Assembly: GCF_900095265.1 (NCBI RefSeq)
Contig: NZ_LT607660.1
Location: 108,349 to 172,348 of the forward strand
DNA from: Janthinobacterium sp. UMAB-56
Lineage (GTDB): Bacteria > Pseudomonadota > Gammaproteobacteria > Burkholderiales > Burkholderiaceae_D
Reading direction: 5' to 3'
Length of the DNA stretch: 64,000 bases
Positions 54,473-63,998 of the stretch are shown piece after piece (the first letter of the stretch is position 1; each line of letters begins with the position of its first letter). A program made the position numbers and the translations under genes. Under the pieces are notes generated by a model, which was given only the letters and a program-made list of their open reading frames with translations, did not search any database and was not told where the DNA came from.

Positions 54473-56089
54473 CTAGCGTTTTACCTTGCCAAACGCCTCG
54501 TCCTTGTTCCAAGTAGGCAGGTTCTTGTCGTTCGCCACTTCATAGCCGAGATTCAAGGTGAACTGCGCCTGCTGCACCATGCCGGACAAGTCCCACGACG
54601 GGTGGTATTCATCGCTGACCTGGTGGTAATCCTTCTTGAAGGCCACCAGGCGCTCGCCCGATGCTTTCGGTTCCCGGACGAAGTCGAAGGAGCCGTCGCC
54701 GGAAAACACGGCCGAGCCCACGTTGAAGGCGGGCACGCCGGCCTTGGCAAACGCAAAATGGTCGGCCCGGTAAAAGGCGCCGGACAGGTCGGGTATGGTC
54801 GGTGCCAGGCGCAGGCCCATGCGCTTGGCCACCCTGGCGGCGCTCGCATACAGGCTGCTGCGCTCGGCGCCGGCCACGCCGATGTCGTGCGTCTTGCCGA
54901 CGAAGTTCATGCTGTCGAGGTTCAGGTCGGCAGCCGTTTTCGCCAAGGGCCACAAGGGCTTGCGCGTGTAGGCGGTGCTGCCCAGCATGCCCGTTTCCTC
55001 GCCGGCCGGCCACAGGAATATCTGCGTGCGGCGCGCCGGCTGTTGCACGGCCACTTGCGCCATGGCCAGCAGGGCCGCCGCGCCCGAGGCGTTGTCGATG
55101 GCGCCGTTGTAGATATGGTCGCTTTGTCCGCTGCGGCTGCTGCCCTCGTCATCCTTGCCCAGGTGATCCCAGTGGGCCGAATAGATCACGGCTTCGTCCT
55201 TGAGTTTCGGGTCCGTGCCCGGCACGATGCCGGCCACGTTGAATTGCTCGATGCTGCGGATCTGGCTATTGACTGCCACCTTGACCGTGGCATTCAAGGC
55301 CACGGGATGGAACGCACGCGTTTCGGCCTGCGCGCGCAAGGCGTCCAGGTCTTGCCCTGCGGCCTGGAACAGCGTGCGCGCCATATCTTCCTGCAGCCAG
55401 CCCTCCACCGCATTGCCCGCGCCCGCCAGGTTGAAGCGCTCGTGGCCGAAACCGTTGGCAGGCACCGACCACGGATACGAGGCCGATGCCGTCGTGTGTA
55501 TCAGCAGCACGCCGGCGGCGCCCTGGCGCAGCGCTTCCTCGTACTTGTAGACCCAGCGGCCGTAATAGGTGAGGGACTTGCCGGCAAAGCGGTTCGGCTC
55601 GGCCGCAGTCGGCTGCGGATCGTTGACCATCATGATGACCAGCTTGCCTTTCAGGTCGACGCCCTTGAAATCGTCCCAGCGTTCCTCGGGCGCGCGGATG
55701 CCATAGCCGGCAAACACGACGGGCGCGTCGAACGCCACTGTTTGCTGGCCATTCGCCGCGCCAAAGACGATGTCCTGGCCGAAGGCGGGCGAGAGCGTCT
55801 TGCCGCCCGCGCTGAAGGTCACCTTGCTCGATGGCAAGGCCTTGCTGCCGACGATGGTCAGCGCCTGGCGGTACGTGCCATCCTTCAATGGCTGCAGGCC
55901 GGCCACGGCCGCCTGGGTTTCCAGGTAGCGCACGGCCAGGTCGCCGCCGCGCTGGCCCGTGCCGCGTCCTTCCAGCAAATCGTCGGCCAGGAAGGACAAA
56001 TGGGCACGCAGGGGCGCTTCGGCAACGAGCGCTTGGGCGAGGGCGGCCGTGCTGAACAGGCTGGCGGCGAGGACGAAGGGAAAGCGCAT
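54473..56089 (-). CDS. Exported M28-family metallopeptidase with PA domain
   Basis: The start was taken at 56089 (MRFPFVLAASLFSTAALAQA): signal peptide plus TTGGAG upstream. The 538-residue protein has an inserted PA-like segment (about 120-230; VVFAGYGIRAPEERWDDFKG) and the M28 catalytic region: SAHWDHLG, GAIDNASGAAALL, the catalytic Glu in WPAGEETGMLGS, LNLDSMN and YHQVSDEYHP, which supply the two-zinc site. It probably acts as a periplasmic aminopeptidase. Confidence 0.92.
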   Translation of the reverse strand: MRFPFVLAASLFSTAALAQALVAEAPLRAHLSFLADDLLEGRGTGQRGGDLAVRYLETQAAVAGLQPLKDGTYRQALTIVGSKALPSSKVTFSAGGKTLSPAFGQDIVFGAANGQQTVAFDAPVVFAGYGIRAPEERWDDFKGVDLKGKLVIMMVNDPQPTAAEPNRFAGKSLTYYGRWVYKYEEALRQGAAGVLLIHTTASASYPWSVPANGFGHERFNLAGAGNAVEGWLQEDMARTLFQAAGQDLDALRAQAETRAFHPVALNATVKVAVNSQIRSIEQFNVAGIVPGTDPKLKDEAVIYSAHWDHLGKDDEGSSRSGQSDHIYNGAIDNASGAAALLAMAQVAVQQPARRTQIFLWPAGEETGMLGSTAYTRKPLWPLAKTAADLNLDSMNFVGKTHDIGVAGAERSSLYASAARVAKRMGLRLAPTIPDLSGAFYRADHFAFAKAGVPAFNVGSAVFSGDGSFDFVREPKASGERLVAFKKDYHQVSDEYHPSWDLSGMVQQAQFTLNLGYEVANDKNLPTWNKDEAFGKVKR

Positions 56090-56223
56090 GACAACTCCAA
56101 AAGTGAATACGGGAAAGTAAAGCAGCAGCAATCTTACTCTACCGCAATGCTCTGGCGTAGCGCGCGGCGTGCGCCCGCCATTGCGGCCACAATGGCCGCT
56201 GGCCCACCGACTAGGAGCGTTCC

Positions 56224-57069
56224 ATGACTGCCACCGATTTGCAATCGAGCAATACCCTGCGTACCGCCGACGGCACCCTGATCTACTACAAGGACTGGGG
56301 CAGCGGCCCGCCCGTCGTCTTCAGCCATGGCTGGCCCCTGTCCTCAGACGCCTGGGAAGACCAGATGTTTTATCTGGCCTCGCACGGCTACCGCGTCATC
56401 GCGCACGACCGGCGCGGCCACGGTCGCTCCAGCCAGCCTTTCGACGGCAATGACATGGATACCTATGCCGACGACCTGGCCGCGCTGATCGAGGTGCTGG
56501 ACTTGAAGGGTGCCACCCTGGTGGGCCACTCGACGGGCGGCGGCGAGGTGGCGCGCTATATCGGCCGCTACGGAACGCGCTGCCTGGCGGGCGCCGTGCT
56601 GGTGGGCGCCGTGCCGCCCATGATGCTGCAGACGCCGGACAATCCGCAGGGCTTGCCCATCAGCGCATTCGACGCCATCCGCGCCGGCGTACAGGCCGAC
56701 CGCAGCCAGTTCTTCCGCGACTTGAGCGAGGCTTTCTATGGCTACAACCGGCCTGGCGCCACACCGTCGCAGGGCGTGCGCGATAGCTTCTGGCGACAAG
56801 GCATGCAGGCCGGCATGCCGGCCGCCTATCTGTGCATCAAGCAGTTTTCGGAAACGGACTTCACCGACGACCTGGCCAGCTTCGACGTGCCGACCCTGGT
56901 GATCCATGGCGACGACGACCAGATCGTGCCGATTGCCGCCTCGGCGCGGCGCACTGCCGAGCTCATTATCGGTAGCAAGCTGCTCGTGTATGCTGGCGCG
57001 CCGCACGGCCTGGCGACGACGCACAAAGACCGCTTGAATGAAGATTTGCTGGAGTTCTTGCGCACTTGA
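56224..57069 (+). CDS. Alpha/beta hydrolase of the non-heme chloroperoxidase type
   Basis: A 281-residue protein. Nucleophile Ser103 in VGHSTGGGE, Asp around 232 in HGDDDQIVP and His261 in [10 protein letters not shown] form the triad of cofactor-free haloperoxidases, with the oxyanion region SHGWPLSS. Related enzymes are esterases or perhydrolases in vivo. A ten-pair hairpin follows the stop at 57075-57104. Confidence 0.93.
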   Translation: MTATDLQSSNTLRTADGTLIYYKDWGSGPPVVFSHGWPLSSDAWEDQMFYLASHGYRVIAHDRRGHGRSSQPFDGNDMDTYADDLAALIEVLDLKGATLVGHSTGGGEVARYIGRYGTRCLAGAVLVGAVPPMMLQTPDNPQGLPISAFDAIRAGVQADRSQFFRDLSEAFYGYNRPGATPSQGVRDSFWRQGMQAGMPAAYLCIKQFSETDFTDDLASFDVPTLVIHGDDDQIVPIAASARRTAELIIGSKLLVYAGAPHGLATTHKDRLNEDLLEFLRT

Positions 57070-57074
57070 AACGG

Positions 57075-57104
57075 GGCGGGCGCCATGCTGTCGAGGCGCC
57101 CGCC
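57075..57104 (+). terminator. Terminator-like hairpin after the hydrolase gene
   Basis: GGCGGGCGCC (57075-57084) and GGCGCCCGCC (57095-57104) are perfect inverted copies with a ten-base loop. No T-run follows, so termination may be Rho-assisted or partial. Confidence 0.5.
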
Positions 57105-57340
57105 GCTGCCGCTGCCGCGCAGAACAGGCGCAGGCAGCACATTGTTGTGTATCATTTAATGTTGGCAAAATCACGCGCCAATTGCGTGTGGATCACCGAT
57201 TTTTCTGCCTTTTTTCGGTAGATATGGCGCAAAAAACGGCGTTCTGCGGCATGCAGCCACCCGGTGAGGTCCAGTAAAGAGTAAACTAGCAGATACACTC
57301 TTTCGCATTGGGCGATTCGAGCGAACTTGTGAGTGATTTC
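57105..57340. promoter_or_regulatory. Long leader region of the DEAD-box helicase gene
   Basis: About 235 bp with no gene. It includes T-rich stretches (57198-57203 and 57210-57219) between short CCGA/TCGG arms. Long 5' untranslated regions are common for cold-induced DEAD-box helicases, but a promoter is not clear here and no cold-box match is certain. Confidence 0.3.
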
Positions 57341-59494
57341 ATGTCTGATACACCAATTTCCTTATTTTCCGACCTTAACCTGAGCGAGCCGCTGATTCGC
57401 GCGCTCAAGGATGTCGGTTACGAAACACCGTCGCCTATCCAGGCGGCCACGATTCCATTATTGCTCGCCAACCGCGACGTGCTGGGCCAGGCGCAAACAG
57501 GCACGGGTAAGACCGCCGCCTTCGCCTTGCCTATCCTGTCGCGCATCGATCTGAAACAAAGCTCACCCCAAGCCCTGGTCCTGGCACCGACGCGCGAACT
57601 GGCCATCCAGGTCGCCGAAGCGTTCCAGGTGTACGCCGCCCACATCCCCGGCTTCCACGTGCTGCCGATCTACGGCGGCCAAAGCTACGGCCCGCAACTG
57701 TCGGCCTTGCGCCGCGGCGTGCACGTCATCGTCGGCACCCCTGGCCGCGTCATCGATCACCTGGACAAGGGTTCGCTCGACCTGTCCAAGCTCAAGACGC
57801 TGGTACTGGACGAAGCCGATGAAATGCTGCGCATGGGCTTTATCGACGATGTCGAACGTATCTTGAAAGAAACCCCGGACGGCCATCAAACGGCTTTGTT
57901 CTCGGCCACCATGCCTTCCGTCATCAAGCGCATCGCCACCACTTACCTGGTGAACCCGGCCGAAGTGACGGTTGCCGCCAAGACGGGCACGGCCGACAAC
58001 ATCCGCCAGCGCTACTGGCTGGTGTCTGGCATGCACAAGCTCGACGCGCTGACCCGCATCCTGGAAGCGGAAGTGTTTGACGGCATGATCATCTTCGCCC
58101 GCACCAAGCTGGGTACGGAAGAGCTGGCCGGCAAGCTGCAGGCACGCGGCTTCTCGGCTGCCGCCATCAATGGCGACATCCAGCAAGCGCAGCGCGAGCG
58201 CACGATCCAGCAGTTGAAAGACGGCAAGATCGACATCCTCGTGGCAACCGACGTGGCCGCCCGCGGCCTCGACGTCGAGCGCATCAGCCACGTTGTCAAC
58301 TATGACGTGCCGCACGATCCGGAAAGCTATACCCACCGCATCGGCCGCACGGGCCGCGCCGGTCGCAGCGGCGAAGCGATTCTGTTCATCACCCCGCGTG
58401 AAAAGAACTTGTTGAAAGCCATCGAACGTTCGACCCGCCAGCCGATCGGCATGCTGGAACTGCCGACGATCCAGGCCGTCAACGACGTGCGCATCGCCAA
58501 GTTCAAGGAACAGATCAGCGAAACCCTGGCCTTGGGCGAATTGGAGCAGTTCCAGTCGCTGATCGAAGATTTCGAGCGCGAACAAAACATTCCCGCCATC
58601 GAAATCGCCGCCGCCCTGGCGAAGATGGCACGTGGCAATGTGCCTCTGTTGCTGGACAAGAACAAGGCGCGCGAGCAAGCCACGTGGCAAGACGACCGTC
58701 CTGTGCGCCAAGACCGCTTCGAACGCAACGATCGTCCGGAACGGGGCGACCGCTTCGACCGCAACGAGCGCAGCGAACGTCCGGCCTTCCCGAAAAAGGA
58801 ACGCATTTCCCGTCCAGCCGACGCCGGCATGCAGACCTTCCGTATTGAAGTCGGTCATCAGCATGGCGTGAAACCGGGCAATATCGTGGGCGCCATCGCC
58901 AACGAAGCGGGCATCGATTCGAAAAATATCGGACGGATTGAAATCTATGACGATTACAGCGTCCTGGACTTGCCAGACAGCATGCCGAAAGAATTGCTGG
59001 ACCAGTTGAAAACCGTGTGGGTGGCGGGCCAGCAACTGCGCATCAGCCGCGACGGCGAGGCACCGGACCTGGCGCCAGCAGCCGCGCCGCGCAAGCCGTT
59101 TGCCGCCAAGTCCGCGCCAGCGTTCAAGGATGCGCCAGCGGACGCGGGCGAGGCAGCACCCGCGCCGCGCGCGCCAAAGAAGGAACGTCCACGCCCAGGC
59201 GTGACGGCTTACCGTATTGAAGTGGGCCGTGAGCACGCTGTGACGCCAAGCAACATCGTCGGCGCCATCGCCAACGAAGCGAACCTGGAAGCCAAGCATA
59301 TCGGTCGTATCGATATCTTTGACAATTACAGCGTGCTGGACTTGCCGGAAGGCATGCCGCCAGAAATCCTCGACCACCTGAAATCGGTCGTGGTCTCGGG
59401 CCAGAAACTGCGCATCAGCCTTGATGACGGCACGACGGAGCGCAAGCCAGCGCCAGCGCGTCCAAAGTCGCCCCCGCGCAAGACGTACAAGTAA
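57341..59494 (+). CDS. DEAD-box RNA helicase (DeaD/CsdA-like) with two tandem DbpA-type RNA-binding domains
   Basis: The start was taken at ATG 57341 (MSDTPISLFSDLNLSEPL). The 717-residue protein has all helicase motifs: the Q motif, AQTGTGKT, PTRELA, DEAD in VLDEADEML, SAT, then HRIGRTGRAGR. After a basic, Arg/Asp/Glu-rich linker (RNDRPERGDRFDRNERSER) it has two DbpA-like RNA-binding domains: TFRIEVGHQHGVKPGNIVG and AYRIEVGREHAVTPSNIVG, each ending in a Q(Q/K)LRIS segment. Most relatives carry one such domain. It probably remodels structured RNA or ribosome assembly intermediates, for example in the cold. Confidence 0.92.
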   Translation: MSDTPISLFSDLNLSEPLIRALKDVGYETPSPIQAATIPLLLANRDVLGQAQTGTGKTAAFALPILSRIDLKQSSPQALVLAPTRELAIQVAEAFQVYAAHIPGFHVLPIYGGQSYGPQLSALRRGVHVIVGTPGRVIDHLDKGSLDLSKLKTLVLDEADEMLRMGFIDDVERILKETPDGHQTALFSATMPSVIKRIATTYLVNPAEVTVAAKTGTADNIRQRYWLVSGMHKLDALTRILEAEVFDGMIIFARTKLGTEELAGKLQARGFSAAAINGDIQQAQRERTIQQLKDGKIDILVATDVAARGLDVERISHVVNYDVPHDPESYTHRIGRTGRAGRSGEAILFITPREKNLLKAIERSTRQPIGMLELPTIQAVNDVRIAKFKEQISETLALGELEQFQSLIEDFEREQNIPAIEIAAALAKMARGNVPLLLDKNKAREQATWQDDRPVRQDRFERNDRPERGDRFDRNERSERPAFPKKERISRPADAGMQTFRIEVGHQHGVKPGNIVGAIANEAGIDSKNIGRIEIYDDYSVLDLPDSMPKELLDQLKTVWVAGQQLRISRDGEAPDLAPAAAPRKPFAAKSAPAFKDAPADAGEAAPAPRAPKKERPRPGVTAYRIEVGREHAVTPSNIVGAIANEANLEAKHIGRIDIFDNYSVLDLPEGMPPEILDHLKSVVVSGQKLRISLDDGTTERKPAPARPKSPPRKTYK

Positions 59495-59549
59495 GCCATC
59501 CCCACGGGCGCTCCGGCGCCTGTGTCGCGGATTAGAGACAGTTCCCAGG

Positions 59550-59577
59550 CTGGCGCGTTCGCGCCAGTTTTTATTTT
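59550..59577 (+). terminator. Rho-independent terminator after the helicase gene
   Basis: CTGGCGC (59550-59556), loop GTTC, GCGCCAG (59561-59567), then TTTTTATTTT. A second, weaker structure lies at 59633-59667 (TGCCG...CGGCA followed by seven Ts). Confidence 0.9.
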
Positions 59578-59931
59578 CCCTCAAGAAATAATTATTATTG
59601 CCGCCGCATGCTTGCCGGTGAGCTCAGCCATATGCCGGCCATTGCGGGGAGCCCTCGGCATTTTTTTATCGGCGCAAGCGGCGTGTTTATTGCCTTATGC
59701 ATCAATACATAATTTTTTATTAATTATTGTGTATGCGCGCAATTTGAAATTCATATTTCAATAAAGTCAATTAAGTTGAGTTAAAGTAAATTATAAAATA
59801 TAAATCAATTGGTTTTTATTAAATTGTTTGACCAGTGTCAGCCTCGTCGAGGCGATATATCATGGGTGCTTGATGTGGTATATTGTTTTTATGTTTTTGT
59901 TATGCTAGTTGAAAAAAATAGAGGAGCGACG
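59578..59931. other. AT-rich intergenic region upstream of the Aer-like chemoreceptor
   Basis: About 350 bp with strikingly low GC from about 59700 to 59930. It contains the perfect dyad GCCTCGTCGAGGC (59841-59853), which could be an operator. No convincing ORF or sigma-28 promoter was found. The chemoreceptor ribosome binding site GAGGAG lies at its right end. The base composition differs sharply from the flanking genes. Confidence 0.45.
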
Positions 59932-61593
59932 ATGCGGGTCAATACGCCTATCACGCAAAATGAATACGTATTAAATGAAGGCATGACGATTGTTTCCACC
60001 ACGGATTTGCAGGGAAACATCAATTACGCCAATCAGTATTTCATTGAGGTCAGCGGTTTTACAGAAACGGAACTGCTGGGTGCACCACAGAATATTCTGC
60101 GTCATCCCGATATGCCGGCCGAAGCGTTTGCCGACCTGTGGGATACCATCAAGACGGGCATGCCATGGACCGGCATGGTCAAGAACCGCTGCAAGAATGG
60201 CGATTTTTATTGGGTCTTCGCCAATATCACGCCCGTCATTGAAAACGGCCGCCCGATCGGCTACATGTCCGTGCGTACCAAGCCCACGCGCGAGCAGATC
60301 AACGAAGCGGCAGCCCTGTATAAAAGTTTCAAAGAGGGCAACGCCGCCAGGCTGGCGATCCGCAATGGCCGCATCGTGCGCCAGGGCTGGGCCGCCAAGC
60401 TGGCCGAGTGGCGCAAGCTGAGCCTGTCGCAAGACCTGGCCCTGCATTGCAGCGTCTTTGGCGTGGTGCTGGCCATCCTTGGCTGCGCCGTGTGGAGTAT
60501 CGACGGCGATACGAGCACGGCGACGCGCAGCTGGCTCAGCGGTGCTGCCGCCGCTGCCGTGGCGCTGATGCTGTATTTCTGGGCCCATCTGCACAATTCG
60601 CTGGTCGCGCCCCTGGGCGATGCCATCAGCGTGGCGCGCAAGATGGCCGGTGGCGACTTGACGGGCGTCATCGACAAGGTGCGCGACGACGACATGGGGC
60701 AATTGATGGCGGCCCTGCGCCAGACGAATATCAATTTGCACAGCATCATCGGTGACGTGCGCGCCAACTTCGAGGATATCCGCATCACCACGGCGGAAAT
60801 CGCCACGGGCAATATGGACTTGTCCAGCCGCACGGAATCGCAGGCGTCCAGCCTCGAGCAGACGGCGGCCAGCATGGAAGAACTGACGTCCACCGTGCAA
60901 AACAGCGCCGACCACGTGGCCACGGCCAACGACCTGGCAGTGCAGGCATCGACCGTCGCCGCCAAGGGCGGCACCATCGTCAGCGAAGTGGTCACCACGA
61001 TGGACGAGATCAGTACCTCGTCGCGCAAGATTCTCGACATCATCGGCTTGATTGATGGCATCGCCTTCCAGACCAACATTCTTGCCTTGAACGCGGCCGT
61101 GGAAGCGGCCCGTGCGGGCGAGCATGGCCGCGGTTTCGCCGTCGTGGCTGGCGAAGTGCGCAGCCTGGCGCAACGCTCGGCGACAGCGGCCAAGGAAGTC
61201 AAGAATCTGATCGACCATTCGATCGCCACCGTGAATGCGGGCAGCGTGCTGACCAGCAATGCGGGCGCCACCATGACGGAAGTGATCGCCTCGGTGGCCC
61301 GCGTGACGGAAGTGATGGACGAGATTTCCTCGACCACGCGCGAGCAGAACCAGGGCATCGGGCAAGTCAACCAGGCCGTCATCCACATGGATGGCATCAC
61401 GCAGCAAAATGCGGCGCTGGTGGAGCAGGCGGCCGCTGCCGCCAGCAGCCTGGCGCAGCGCACCGACAGCGTGGCCCAGTCGATCGGCATCTTCAAATTG
61501 AGGGCGTCGCCGAAGCGCAAGGCTGCCGGCGTGGGGCGCAGCCCCAGCGTGGGCGCCGGTATGGCGACGCGCGCGCTGTTGAAAGCACGCTAA
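59932..61593 (+). CDS. Aer-like methyl-accepting chemotaxis protein (PAS-HAMP-MA)
   Basis: The start ATG 59932 has GAGGAG upstream; the longer frame to 59809 lacks one. The 553-residue protein has an N-terminal Aer-type PAS domain ([39 protein letters not shown]) that probably binds FAD. Two membrane segments ([15 protein letters not shown] and [16 protein letters not shown]) are followed by a HAMP and an MA signalling domain with [19 protein letters not shown]. It senses cellular redox or energy state. No C-terminal CheR-binding pentapeptide is seen. Confidence 0.93.
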   Translation: MRVNTPITQNEYVLNEGMTIVSTTDLQGNINYANQYFIEVSGFTETELLGAPQNILRHPDMPAEAFADLWDTIKTGMPWTGMVKNRCKNGDFYWVFANITPVIENGRPIGYMSVRTKPTREQINEAAALYKSFKEGNAARLAIRNGRIVRQGWAAKLAEWRKLSLSQDLALHCSVFGVVLAILGCAVWSIDGDTSTATRSWLSGAAAAAVALMLYFWAHLHNSLVAPLGDAISVARKMAGGDLTGVIDKVRDDDMGQLMAALRQTNINLHSIIGDVRANFEDIRITTAEIATGNMDLSSRTESQASSLEQTAASMEELTSTVQNSADHVATANDLAVQASTVAAKGGTIVSEVVTTMDEISTSSRKILDIIGLIDGIAFQTNILALNAAVEAARAGEHGRGFAVVAGEVRSLAQRSATAAKEVKNLIDHSIATVNAGSVLTSNAGATMTEVIASVARVTEVMDEISSTTREQNQGIGQVNQAVIHMDGITQQNAALVEQAAAAASSLAQRTDSVAQSIGIFKLRASPKRKAAGVGRSPSVGAGMATRALLKAR

Positions 61594-61600
61594 GACAAGG

Positions 61601-61627
61601 ATCCCGCCAGCGTAAGCTTGGCGGGAT
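61601..61627. terminator. Bidirectional terminator hairpin
   Basis: ATCCCGCCA (61601-61609) and TGGCGGGAT (61619-61627) form a nine-pair stem with a nine-base loop, followed by TTACTT. It separates the convergent chemoreceptor and BamE-like genes. Confidence 0.7.
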
Positions 61628-61936
61628 TTACTTCTGCACCCGGTACACTTCCCCGCTGCGCACCTTCTTCACCACGCCATCCCCGCCGAACAAAATGACA
61701 TATTCGCCCTGCGCGCCTGCCGCGGCCGGATAGGTATACATCCACACTTCATTGCCGCTGTCGAAGCGGATGGCAGTGCTGTCTCCCAGCGCGGCGCGCA
61801 CTTGCTCGCGCGTGCTGCTGCCCGGCTGCACCGTTTGTTCCAGGGTGGCGTACGGTACGTTTTTGCTTGCCTGCAAGGCGCGCGTGCCGGAACAGGCGGC
61901 CAGCATCATCAGCACGATCAGCGAGAGCGGCTTCAT
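61628..61936 (-). CDS. BamE/SmpA-like outer-membrane lipoprotein, 102 aa
   Basis: A 102-residue protein with a lipoprotein signal (LSLIVLMMLAACSG; lipobox LAAC). The mature part contains VQPGSSTREQVRAALGDSTAIRF and WMYTYPAAAG, the SmpA/OmlA-fold pattern. It probably sits in the outer membrane. Its ATG overlaps the stop of the upstream gene (ATGA), so the two are coupled. It is not clearly the housekeeping BamE. Confidence 0.72.
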   Translation of the reverse strand: MKPLSLIVLMMLAACSGTRALQASKNVPYATLEQTVQPGSSTREQVRAALGDSTAIRFDSGNEVWMYTYPAAAGAQGEYVILFGGDGVVKKVRSGEVYRVQK

Positions 61937-62733
61937 GGCGCCACCTCGTCCATGTAAGTAAATGCCAGCAGGGTATCGTCGGGCCAGCTGCTATCCCACA
62001 GTGGCGCGTAATACGTGCGGTCAAGCAAGACCTGGCAATCGCAATAGGGCAGCGAAGCGGGGGTTTGCTCGCCGCCCGCGTACAGCATGGTGAACGGTAG
62101 CGCCACCCTGCGTTCGCCACGCACGAGTGTCACGCCGAACAGGGGGCGGTCCGTGAAAAATAAATAATTGCCGTCCGGCTCGGAACACACTTTGTCCGTG
62201 TTGTAGAGCATGCTGGACAGCCAGGCGATGATTTGCGGGTCATTTGAAATCAGCCCCGAATCCATGCCGGCGCGGCACTCCAGGCGCAAGTCGCCCAGGC
62301 GCCGCGTGCCGGGCGGCAAGCCAGGCGTGATGACTTGCGCGCGCCAGCTCATGGTGGTCGCCTTGCGGTTGGCGATCAGCACGGCGTCCTCGCGCGCGGC
62401 CTGCGCATGGCGCACGGGCGCAAAGCTGTTGTCCTCGGCCAAGGGCAGTGGGATGCTGACGGTGTCGCCGGCGATGCGCAGCTGCACGCCGCTCATGTCC
62501 ACGCCGGGCTGGCGCGGCAGCAAACGAAAGCGCAGCACTGCCTGCGGCGCCAGCGCATGGTCGCGCTCGAAGCGGTCCACGCCCTGCAGCATCTTGCGGT
62601 AGGATTTATCAACGGGGTCGCGCGTGGCGCCCACTTTGACTTGCGGCACGGGCGCGGTTTGCGCCACTGCAACAGCGCAGTACAGTGAACCTTGGAACAA
62701 GCCAGCGAGCAGCAGTGAAAGATGGATACGCAT
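61933..62733 (-). CDS. Secreted hypothetical protein
   Basis: A 266-residue protein with a signal peptide (SLLLAGLFQGSLYCAVAVAQ). The mature region has several scattered cysteines (DLRLECRAGM, DKVCSEPDG, LPYCDCQVLL), likely forming disulfides, and a beta-rich pattern. It is coupled to the downstream BamE-like lipoprotein by an ATGA overlap, so an envelope role is likely. The family is not recognised. Confidence 0.7.
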   Translation of the reverse strand: MRIHLSLLLAGLFQGSLYCAVAVAQTAPVPQVKVGATRDPVDKSYRKMLQGVDRFERDHALAPQAVLRFRLLPRQPGVDMSGVQLRIAGDTVSIPLPLAEDNSFAPVRHAQAAREDAVLIANRKATTMSWRAQVITPGLPPGTRRLGDLRLECRAGMDSGLISNDPQIIAWLSSMLYNTDKVCSEPDGNYLFFTDRPLFGVTLVRGERRVALPFTMLYAGGEQTPASLPYCDCQVLLDRTYYAPLWDSSWPDDTLLAFTYMDEVAP

Positions 62734-62782
62734 GGCTTGATGCTACGCCTTTTTACGCGGCAGCCACGCACGGATGGGCGTA

Positions 62783-63142
62783 TCAGTATTCGCTATATTT
62801 GCGCGCGTCGCCGCGCACCTGCTGCGCCGGGTATTTTTGCGCATTCATTTCCATTTTCTCCAGCACGGCTGCATGCAGATCAACGCCGCTCTTGTCGGCC
62901 AGGCGCACCAGATACATCAGCACGTCGGCCAGTTCGTGGCGGATGCCCGTGCGCTTCGCTTCGTCCAGCTCGGCGTCCGCGCCCGTGGCCAGCCACTGGT
63001 AGTGTTCCACCAGTTCCGCCACTTCCACGGACAGGGCCATGGCCAGGTTTTTCGGCGTGTGGAACTGGTCCCAGTCGCGCTCGTTGGCAAAGGCGCGCAG
63101 GCGCGCGCGGATGTCGAGCAAGCTGTCGGCGGGTGCGTTCAT
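62783..63142 (-). CDS. MazG-like nucleotide pyrophosphohydrolase (dCTPase-like)
   Basis: The start at 63142 (MNAPADSLLDIRARLRAF) overlaps the preceding acetyltransferase stop by ATGA. The 119-residue all-helical protein has the metal-binding pattern SVEVAELVEHYQW and ELADVLMYLVRLADKSGVDL, close to the dCTP pyrophosphatase 1 branch. It cleans non-canonical or excess dNTPs. The longer frame to 63685 is an overlap artefact. Confidence 0.9.
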   Translation of the reverse strand: MNAPADSLLDIRARLRAFANERDWDQFHTPKNLAMALSVEVAELVEHYQWLATGADAELDEAKRTGIRHELADVLMYLVRLADKSGVDLHAAVLEKMEMNAQKYPAQQVRGDARKYSEY

Positions 63143-63600
63143 GCTGCCACCTGCAGCGGTTTTTCCATGAAGACACTGAATGGATCGTCGGGATAGTCGC
63201 CATACGGTCCGCGCCGCTGGTAGCCGTGACGCGCGTACAGGGCGATGGCTGCCGGCTGGTGGATGCCAGTCTCCAGGGTCAGCAAGCGGCAGCCGCGCGC
63301 CAGCGCCTGTTCTTCCAGCAACGCCAGCAGGCGTTTTGCCAGGCCCAGGCCGCGGCTGTCCGGGTGCACGTACATGCGCTTGACTTCGCCGAAATCGGGC
63401 GTGACGACGATGGCGCCGCAGGCGCGCGCCGTGCCTGCCGCATCGCGGGCGACGGCAAACAGCAGGCTCTCCGGCGGTAACGATGCCAGGTCCAGCGAAT
63501 AGACGCACTCGGCCGGATACAGGGTTTGTTGATACGCATCGAGCTCGGCGATCAGGGCTTGCACGTCGGCTTGCTGCGGCGATTCCAGGCGGATTGTCAT
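63139..63600 (-). CDS. GNAT-family N-acetyltransferase
   Basis: The start was taken at 63600 (MTIRLESPQQADVQALI). The 153-residue protein shows motif A KRMYVHPDSRGLGLAKRLL (acetyl-CoA loop SRGLGLAKRL) and the later LTLETGIHQPAAIALYARHG. It is a small-molecule or protein acetyltransferase of unknown substrate. The stop overlaps the MazG-like start, so the two are translated together. Confidence 0.9.
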   Translation of the reverse strand: MTIRLESPQQADVQALIAELDAYQQTLYPAECVYSLDLASLPPESLLFAVARDAAGTARACGAIVVTPDFGEVKRMYVHPDSRGLGLAKRLLALLEEQALARGCRLLTLETGIHQPAAIALYARHGYQRRGPYGDYPDDPFSVFMEKPLQVAA

Positions 63601-63635
63601 GGGGAAATTCAAGGGTATGAAATATCCCCATGGTA

Positions 63636-63998
63636 TCACTGCGGCCGCGCCAGGCGCATCGACAGGCCGATGGGCGACATGACAAAACCCATCAGTTCCT
63701 GTGCCTCGCCGCCTTCCGGCGTATCGACGCCGGCGATGTCGAAGCTGCCCAGCAGCATGGCCATGGCGATCTTGATTTCCAGCAAGGCCAGGTAGCGTCC
63801 GGGGCACGTGCGCACGCCGGCGCCGAAGGGCATGGCGGCGCGCTTGTTGTTCGCCTCGCCGCCTTCGGCCAGCCAGCGTTCGGGCTGGAACGCCTGCGCG
63901 TCGGGAAAGTGCGCATCGGATACGCTGTCGTGGCGCATCACGCACCACAGCATGCTGCCGGCGGGCACGGCCACGTCGCCGACCACCGTGTCGCGCAG
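63636..63998 (-). CDS. Cytochrome P450, C-terminal part (5' end beyond window)
   Basis: The frame is open to the right edge, where the reading starts LRDTVVGDVAVPAG. The segment FQPERW and the heme-binding loop FGAGVRTCPGRYLALLEIK, with the Cys axial ligand, identify a P450. Only the last ~120 residues are visible, so the class and substrate cannot be given. A GTG at 63986 is internal. Confidence 0.9.
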   Translation of the reverse strand: MRDTVVGDVAVPAGSMLWCVMRHDSVSDAHFPDAQAFQPERWLAEGGEANNKRAAMPFGAGVRTCPGRYLALLEIKIAMAMLLGSFDIAGVDTPEGGEAQELMGFVMSPIGLSMRLARPQ

